A stretch of DNA of 32,902 nt, taken from assembly GCA_002452325.1 (NCBI GenBank), contig DKFG01000235.1:13290-46191 (forward strand). Reading direction: 5' to 3'. Source of the stretch: Geobacter sp. UBA6802. GTDB lineage: Bacteria; Desulfobacterota; Desulfuromonadia; Geobacterales; Pseudopelobacteraceae. Shown here in pieces: positions 30,069-32,902 of the stretch; positions within the stretch are counted from its first letter, which is position 1, and each line of letters starts with the position of its first letter. The translations under genes and the position numbers were made by a program. The notes below the pieces were generated by a model, which saw only the letters and a program-made list of their open reading frames with translations, did not search any database and had not been told where the DNA came from.

Positions 30069-30218
30069 CTATGCCTTCCTTTCTATTTTGGCCAAGAGGG
30101 AAACCAGTTCATCTTCTGACAGTCCGTACTGCTGCAGTACGTTTGACGGGATGTTGATCCACAGTATCTTGAGCATCCAGGCCATTTCTTTCACTGTTGC
30201 GCTGTCTATCTGTTCCAT
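30069..30218 (-). CDS. Small helical protein
   Basis: This 49-residue frame (MEQIDSATVKEMAWMLKILW ... LSEDELVSLLAKIERKA) has AAAGGAAAACGCC before its ATG and fits exactly between two other small genes (13 bases before, 2 bases after). It is amphipathic-helical; function unknown. Confidence 0.6.
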   Translation of the reverse strand: MEQIDSATVKEMAWMLKILWINIPSNVLQQYGLSEDELVSLLAKIERKA

Positions 30219-30231
30219 GGCGTTTTCCTTT

Positions 30232-30414
30232 CTATTCGCAGAATGAAGCGATCAGCTTCTTGCCTTCTTCGGTGCGGCATGCGCGGCTGACAGCCTGCAG
30301 GTACGGCAACGGTTTTGAAAAAAGCATGTTGACGGTGGAACGCTTGATTTCGAGGCCTTGATCTGCTGCGGCCCACACGATCCCTTGAATTACATTTGCT
30401 TTGCTTGCGCTCAT
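30232..30414 (-). CDS. Small helical protein, first gene of promoter copy 2 operon
   Basis: From the second ATG this is a 60-residue helical protein (MSASKANVIQGIVWAAADQG ... RACRTEEGKKLIASFCE). I prefer this start because AGGAGG lies 8 bases upstream, the same spacing as in the duplicated leader of the J-domain gene; the first ATG (30420) is only 2 bases from AGGAGG. It may be a small regulator, but no HTH is certain. Confidence 0.65.
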   Translation of the reverse strand: MSASKANVIQGIVWAAADQGLEIKRSTVNMLFSKPLPYLQAVSRACRTEEGKKLIASFCE

Positions 30415-30418
30415 ATCC

Positions 30419-30508
30419 ATAACCTCCTGAATTGATTGAACTTATACTTTTATCCTACTTATTTACCTGCCTGTGTCAACTAAAATAATCAATAAAATCA
30501 ACTACTTA
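30419..30508 (-). promoter_or_regulatory. Promoter and leader, copy 2
   Basis: On the minus strand a consensus TTGACA (30479-30474) is followed 16 bases later by TAGGAT (30457-30452); AGGCAGGTAA lies between. The leader carries AGGAGG. The match with copy 1 (about 80% over 90 bases, no gaps) covers -35, -10, spacer and ribosome site. Copy 2 has the stronger -35. Confidence 0.78.
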
Positions 30509-30556
30509 TGAAATTATTTTTTCAGATTACAGCCTGTTTTGCTTTTGGGGGTGGTG

Positions 30557-30590
30557 TTCCTGGATGTAGTGTTTATGGGGGTTGACGAGG
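30557..30590 (+). repeat. 34-bp direct repeat, copy 1
   Basis: Matches 30662-30695 with 2 mismatches; the core 30563-30590 (28 bp) is exact. It includes GGGGGTTGACGAGG. Spacing of 105 bases is close to ten helical turns, so both would face the same side of DNA. Confidence 0.85.
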
Positions 30591-30632
30591 ATCACGAAAA
30601 AACGAAGGTTAGGGTATTGGGTATCCACAGAA

Positions 30633-30663
30633 AACCCCTTGCACATGAAATACGCAAGGGGTT
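30633..30663 (-). terminator. Likely terminator downstream of the ParB-fold gene
   Basis: A perfect 10-bp inverted repeat (30633-30642 with 30654-30663) with an 11-base loop is followed on the minus strand by TTTTCTG. It lies 80 bases after the ParB-fold gene stop and would end the transcript of the modification genes. The T-run is short, so it may also be a protein-binding palindrome. Confidence 0.5.
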
Positions 30664-30695
30664 GCTAGATGTAGTGTTTATGGGGGTTGACGAGG
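30662..30695 (+). repeat. 34-bp direct repeat, copy 2
   Basis: Second copy of the repeat at 30557-30590 (exact core 30668-30695). It begins inside the last bases of the inverted repeat at 30633-30663 and lies just before the tandem 9-mers. Confidence 0.85.
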
Positions 30696-30742
30696 CTTTA
30701 ATTGTTCATAAGTTGTTGATAAGCTGTTGATAAGTTGACCCG

Positions 30743-31546
30743 TTACGCTGAGGCCTGGGCAGCCTCCTGAGCTTGTTTTTTTGTTCTCTTTTCTGGCATG
30801 GGAATTGTATTGAGCTGGTCTTGTGCCAGTTCAAAGATTTTCAGCAATGCCGTGGGGTTGTTGACGATGTTGAACTTCTCTTTGCACTCTACCAGGGCGC
30901 TGAAGACGGTGTCGTAGTGCCGGCGGCTGGCTACAAAGTTTTCATCATCGGAGAAGAGGACATCGACATCTTCAAGGGCCTGCTTGAGCTGGGCGGTTTC
31001 CTCTGGCAGAAAGGCCAGGATGACCTGCTTGAAGTCCGGAGGGGCGTCGGTAATGGTGTTGAATTCCAGCTTGTCCAGTTCGGCCAGCAGTTCTGAATCA
31101 AGACCGGCATACTGACGAAGATCAATGTCTTCTATCTCTTCCCACAGGCTTTTAAGGATGGCTTGATCATCTTTGCCGCTGATGGCGTTGTGACTAAGCT
31201 GGATAGCTACCTGTTCCGATCGGCTTAGGTCTTTCTCAATGATCAGGATCATGACGAATTCAAGGCCGGCATGGGTGGCGGCCTGTACCCGGTGGTTACC
31301 GGACAGGACGATCAGGGCGCCGTCATCTGGCCGCTTCCAGCAGAGGGGGAGAGATGACAGGGCGCCGTCCTGTTTGACGTTTTGCACCAGGTTTTGAAAC
31401 ATGTCGTGACTCATGTACCGGGCGTTTTTGTCCAGCAGCTGAATCTCTTTGGGGTTTACTACGTCGATCTTGTACGGGACGCTGTCGCCCAGGACTTCAT
31501 TTAAGCGCTGGGCTGCTTCTCTGGCTTGTTGAATTTTTTGCTCCAT
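30743..31546 (-). CDS. ParB-fold (ParB/Srx) protein linked to DNA modification
   Basis: This 267-residue protein has a ParB N-terminal fold: VNPKEIQLLDKNARYMSHDM (30-49), then LSGNHRVQAATHAGLEFV (81-98) with the GxHR form of the ParB box, and EQVAIQLSHNAISGKDD (about 110-126). No HTH typical for partition proteins is evident; a long helical C-terminus ends in KRTKKQAQEAAQASA. This type accompanies phage DNA-modification or antirestriction genes. Its ATG has GGAGGT 9 bases upstream and lies 46 bases inside the end of the methyltransferase-like gene, so the two are coupled. Confidence 0.78.
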   Translation of the reverse strand: MEQKIQQAREAAQRLNEVLGDSVPYKIDVVNPKEIQLLDKNARYMSHDMFQNLVQNVKQDGALSSLPLCWKRPDDGALIVLSGNHRVQAATHAGLEFVMILIIEKDLSRSEQVAIQLSHNAISGKDDQAILKSLWEEIEDIDLRQYAGLDSELLAELDKLEFNTITDAPPDFKQVILAFLPEETAQLKQALEDVDVLFSDDENFVASRRHYDTVFSALVECKEKFNIVNNPTALLKIFELAQDQLNTIPMPEKRTKKQAQEAAQASA

Positions 31547-32835
31547 GTCTTGACTACCTCCGTAAATGTGCTGTTCTGGTCAAATTCTCCCCGATAGTTG
31601 AGGAACTGTTTACCTTCTTGGGTTTTCCCGCGTTTGATGAGGTCATAGATACCCCGGTATTTCATGCTTACCGGGTTTTCAGTAAAGGCGGTGGTCATGA
31701 TGCTGGTGTATCGCCGGATGCTTTTCTCGTCGAGGATCTGCTTCATTTCACGGCATTTGCTGGCCATGATCAGGAGCTTGGCCAGGCGCTTGTGCCTGAT
31801 GGATGGCACCACGAAGTCTGAAAGCATGTAGATCTCGTCCTTATCGCCTCCTTTTTTGCTGTAGGTCTGAAAGATGAGGAAGCCGAACAGCTTGTCATCG
31901 GCAAAGACGAGGTAGCAGGGGCCGCCTGATCCGGGGGCTATCTTCTTGCTGAGGTACATGCTTCGGTAGTGGTTGATGGTGGGAAGATCGGCCTCTTGCG
32001 CCTTGATTACGGCTGTTGCCGGGATCTCTTCTTCTGGCATAAGCAGGTTGTATTTTGACCGGCGCTCGTTGATCTTGGTTTTGAACAGACCTTTGCCGAA
32101 ATCCATGTTGCTGTAGATCCATACGGTCCTTTTGCCGGGCAGGTCAACACGGGCGACTACCGGCATGTCCCGCTCGCGGTCGTCGTAGAGAATGAAGTCA
32201 CCCTGGGCCATTTTCTCTATGGTGGCCTCACGGCGTTCGGTGGTGAGCATGTCGTAGGCTGGTTGATCCCACTGGATGCTTTCATCAAGCCGCTGGAACA
32301 GTTTTTCGTATCCTCCGACATAGGTGGGCAGGAAACCTATGCTGACGCCGTCAGGCTGCGGGTAGTAGTCGTGGACGTCCATCATGGTGTATTCGTCACA
32401 ACGGATATGCTCGGCTGCCTTGCGGACCTTTTCGACGGTTTTTTCAAGCATGGTCTCGAAGTTGATCAGGTAGGTCTGCCACATCCTTTCCGCAAAGGTG
32501 TTGTTGCGCTTCTCAAACTTAAACATGGAGAGCGCCAGGGAGAGGCAGGCGGCTGCGTAGTCACCGCCCTGATCAATGTATTTCTGCATCCAGAGCAGTT
32601 CTTCGTTGACAACGGTGAGCGGAAGGGGGCGCCCGGTGATGTGGTGGCCCAGGACGCTGGTGTACATGCTGACGTCGTTGCTGTGAATGATGGCGGTGGG
32701 ACACCGGCGGCTGATGATCTGCTCGACGGTGAAGTTTCCGGAACAGCCGATGAAGACTTCCCTTCCTTCCAGTATACCGGCGTTGGTGTAGAAAAATTTA
32801 CGCAGTTTGTCGTTGATGCTGCCGATGAATCCCAT
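31501..32835 (-). CDS. Putative antirestriction adenine methyltransferase with GNAT/Mom-like C-terminus
   Basis: The N-terminus of this 444-residue protein has VFIGCSGNFTVEQI (28-40, SAM-loop-like) and AIIHSNDVSMYTSVLGHHIT (49-68), then GFLPTYVGGYE (167-177) in place of a DPPY motif. This pattern is known from putative antirestriction adenine methyltransferases of phages. The C-terminal part (about 275-400) looks like a GNAT acyltransferase: CYLVFADDKLFGFLIFQTY, then YMLSDFVVPSIRHKRLAKLL, similar in idea to Mu Mom, which alters adenines to block restriction. Two activities in one chain would suggest base hypermodification; that is inference. AAGGGGG precedes its ATG. Confidence 0.6.
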   Translation of the reverse strand: MGFIGSINDKLRKFFYTNAGILEGREVFIGCSGNFTVEQIISRRCPTAIIHSNDVSMYTSVLGHHITGRPLPLTVVNEELLWMQKYIDQGGDYAAACLSLALSMFKFEKRNNTFAERMWQTYLINFETMLEKTVEKVRKAAEHIRCDEYTMMDVHDYYPQPDGVSIGFLPTYVGGYEKLFQRLDESIQWDQPAYDMLTTERREATIEKMAQGDFILYDDRERDMPVVARVDLPGKRTVWIYSNMDFGKGLFKTKINERRSKYNLLMPEEEIPATAVIKAQEADLPTINHYRSMYLSKKIAPGSGGPCYLVFADDKLFGFLIFQTYSKKGGDKDEIYMLSDFVVPSIRHKRLAKLLIMASKCREMKQILDEKSIRRYTSIMTTAFTENPVSMKYRGIYDLIKRGKTQEGKQFLNYRGEFDQNSTFTEVVKTWSKKFNKPEKQPSA

Positions 32836-32902
32836 TATTCCCCCTTTTGGATGATCCTTCTGACTTGCCTGGCTTTCAGCCGGTATTTGATGGCAAGCTC
32901 TT
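32835..32902 (-). CDS. C-terminal fragment of an HTH protein (cut by the window)
   Basis: The last 21 codons of a minus-strand gene read ELAIKYRLKARQVRRIIQKG plus one Glu, then TAA overlapping the next ATG (TAATG). LAxKYxLxxRQVRRII is a helix-turn-helix pattern as at the C-terminus of Mor/C-type activators or recombinase-like proteins. The rest lies beyond the window. Confidence 0.55.
   Translation of the reverse strand, partial: ELAIKYRLKARQVRRIIQKGE

Larger units (their letters stand above)
30480..30735. other. Candidate replication origin / iteron region (non-coding)
   Basis: This gene-free stretch holds an AT-rich block (about 30480-30535), a 34-bp direct repeat (30557-30590 and 30662-30695, 2 mismatches, 105 bases apart), a GTATCCACA (30621-30629, one base off the DnaA box) and three tandem 9-mers at exactly 11-base steps: TGTTCATAA (30703), TGTTGATAA (30714) and TGTTGATAA (30725), whose complements TTATGAACA and TTATCAACA resemble TTATCCACA. 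These are the parts of a DnaA-dependent or iteron origin. It could instead be an operator cluster for the ParB-fold protein encoded next to it. Confidence 0.5.
1..32902. mobile_element. Prophage (Mu-like head, P2-like contractile tail), partial
   Basis: The window holds an ordered set of head, tail, host-recognition and lysis genes, all on the minus strand, ending next to the 3' end of a tRNA gene. The head genes (terminase with gp28-like layout, portal fused to a MuF domain, protease/scaffold, DUF2190 protein) resemble Mu-type phages. The tail genes (sheath, tube, E/E', tape measure, U, X, D, V, W, J, I) follow the P2 order. No integrase, transposase, repressor or replication initiator is visible, so the right boundary is outside the window. 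Integration at the tRNA is inferred from context; the second attachment site is not seen. Confidence 0.9.

Noticed and set aside
30557..30695. Two 28-bp exact repeats as a CRISPR array
   Set aside because: Only two copies, 77-bp gap that itself contains a palindrome, and no cas gene.
30539..30730. Plus-strand frame of 63 codons with DVVFMGVDE twice
   Set aside because: It arises from the 34-bp direct repeat read in phase, starts with TTG without a ribosome site and lies in the origin-like region; no sign of a real protein.

Overview
The window is most of a tailed-phage genome, probably an integrated prophage. It starts inside the 3' end of a host tRNA gene (T-loop, acceptor strand and CCA at 1-23), a classic integration target. 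All supported phage genes but one lie on the minus strand, so the transcript runs from high to low coordinates towards the tRNA. The host is a Gram-negative bacterium, because the lysis cassette ends in an Rz/Rz1 spanin pair with an outer-membrane lipoprotein signal. Codon use and gene content look like Desulfuromonadales/Geobacter-type proteobacteria, but that is a low-confidence guess. No integrase, repressor or replication initiator is present, so part of the phage lies beyond the right edge.

Right end (32902-26261), early/accessory genes: an HTH fragment; a putative antirestriction adenine methyltransferase with a Mom/GNAT-like C-terminus; a ParB-fold protein; a non-coding origin-like region (tandem DnaA-box-like 9-mers, a 34-bp direct repeat, an AT-rich block); then two operons led by near-identical promoter/leader sequences, encoding small proteins, a RadC-type JAB protein, a J-domain protein, a DUF2958 protein, a DUF488 protein and a second ParB protein.

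Middle (26073-17254), head module of Mu-like type: small and large terminase, a portal fused to a MuF/SPP1-gp7 domain, a prohead protease with an in-frame internal start for a scaffold, a DUF2190 decoration protein, the major capsid protein and head-tail connector genes.

17257-5317, contractile tail of P2 type: sheath, tube, chaperone E with an out-of-frame E' extension, tape measure, U, X, D, spike V, W, J, I and fibre genes.

5301-2484 is a complete diversity-generating retroelement (DGR) in the Bordetella phage BPP-1 order: target gene with 3' variable repeat (VR), GGTA-loop hairpin, avd, template repeat (TR), reverse transcriptase. The 118-bp TR and VR differ at 15 positions, every one an adenine in the coding strand of TR; none of the 90 non-adenine positions differs. 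The element would diversify 11 residues in the last 38 codons of a C-type-lectin/FGE-fold tail protein, presumably the receptor-binding tip. The RT stop overlaps the next start, so the lysis block (2487-139) follows directly: small phage protein, 3-TM holin candidate, exported C/H/N endolysin, two small membrane proteins, Rz, Rz1, terminator.
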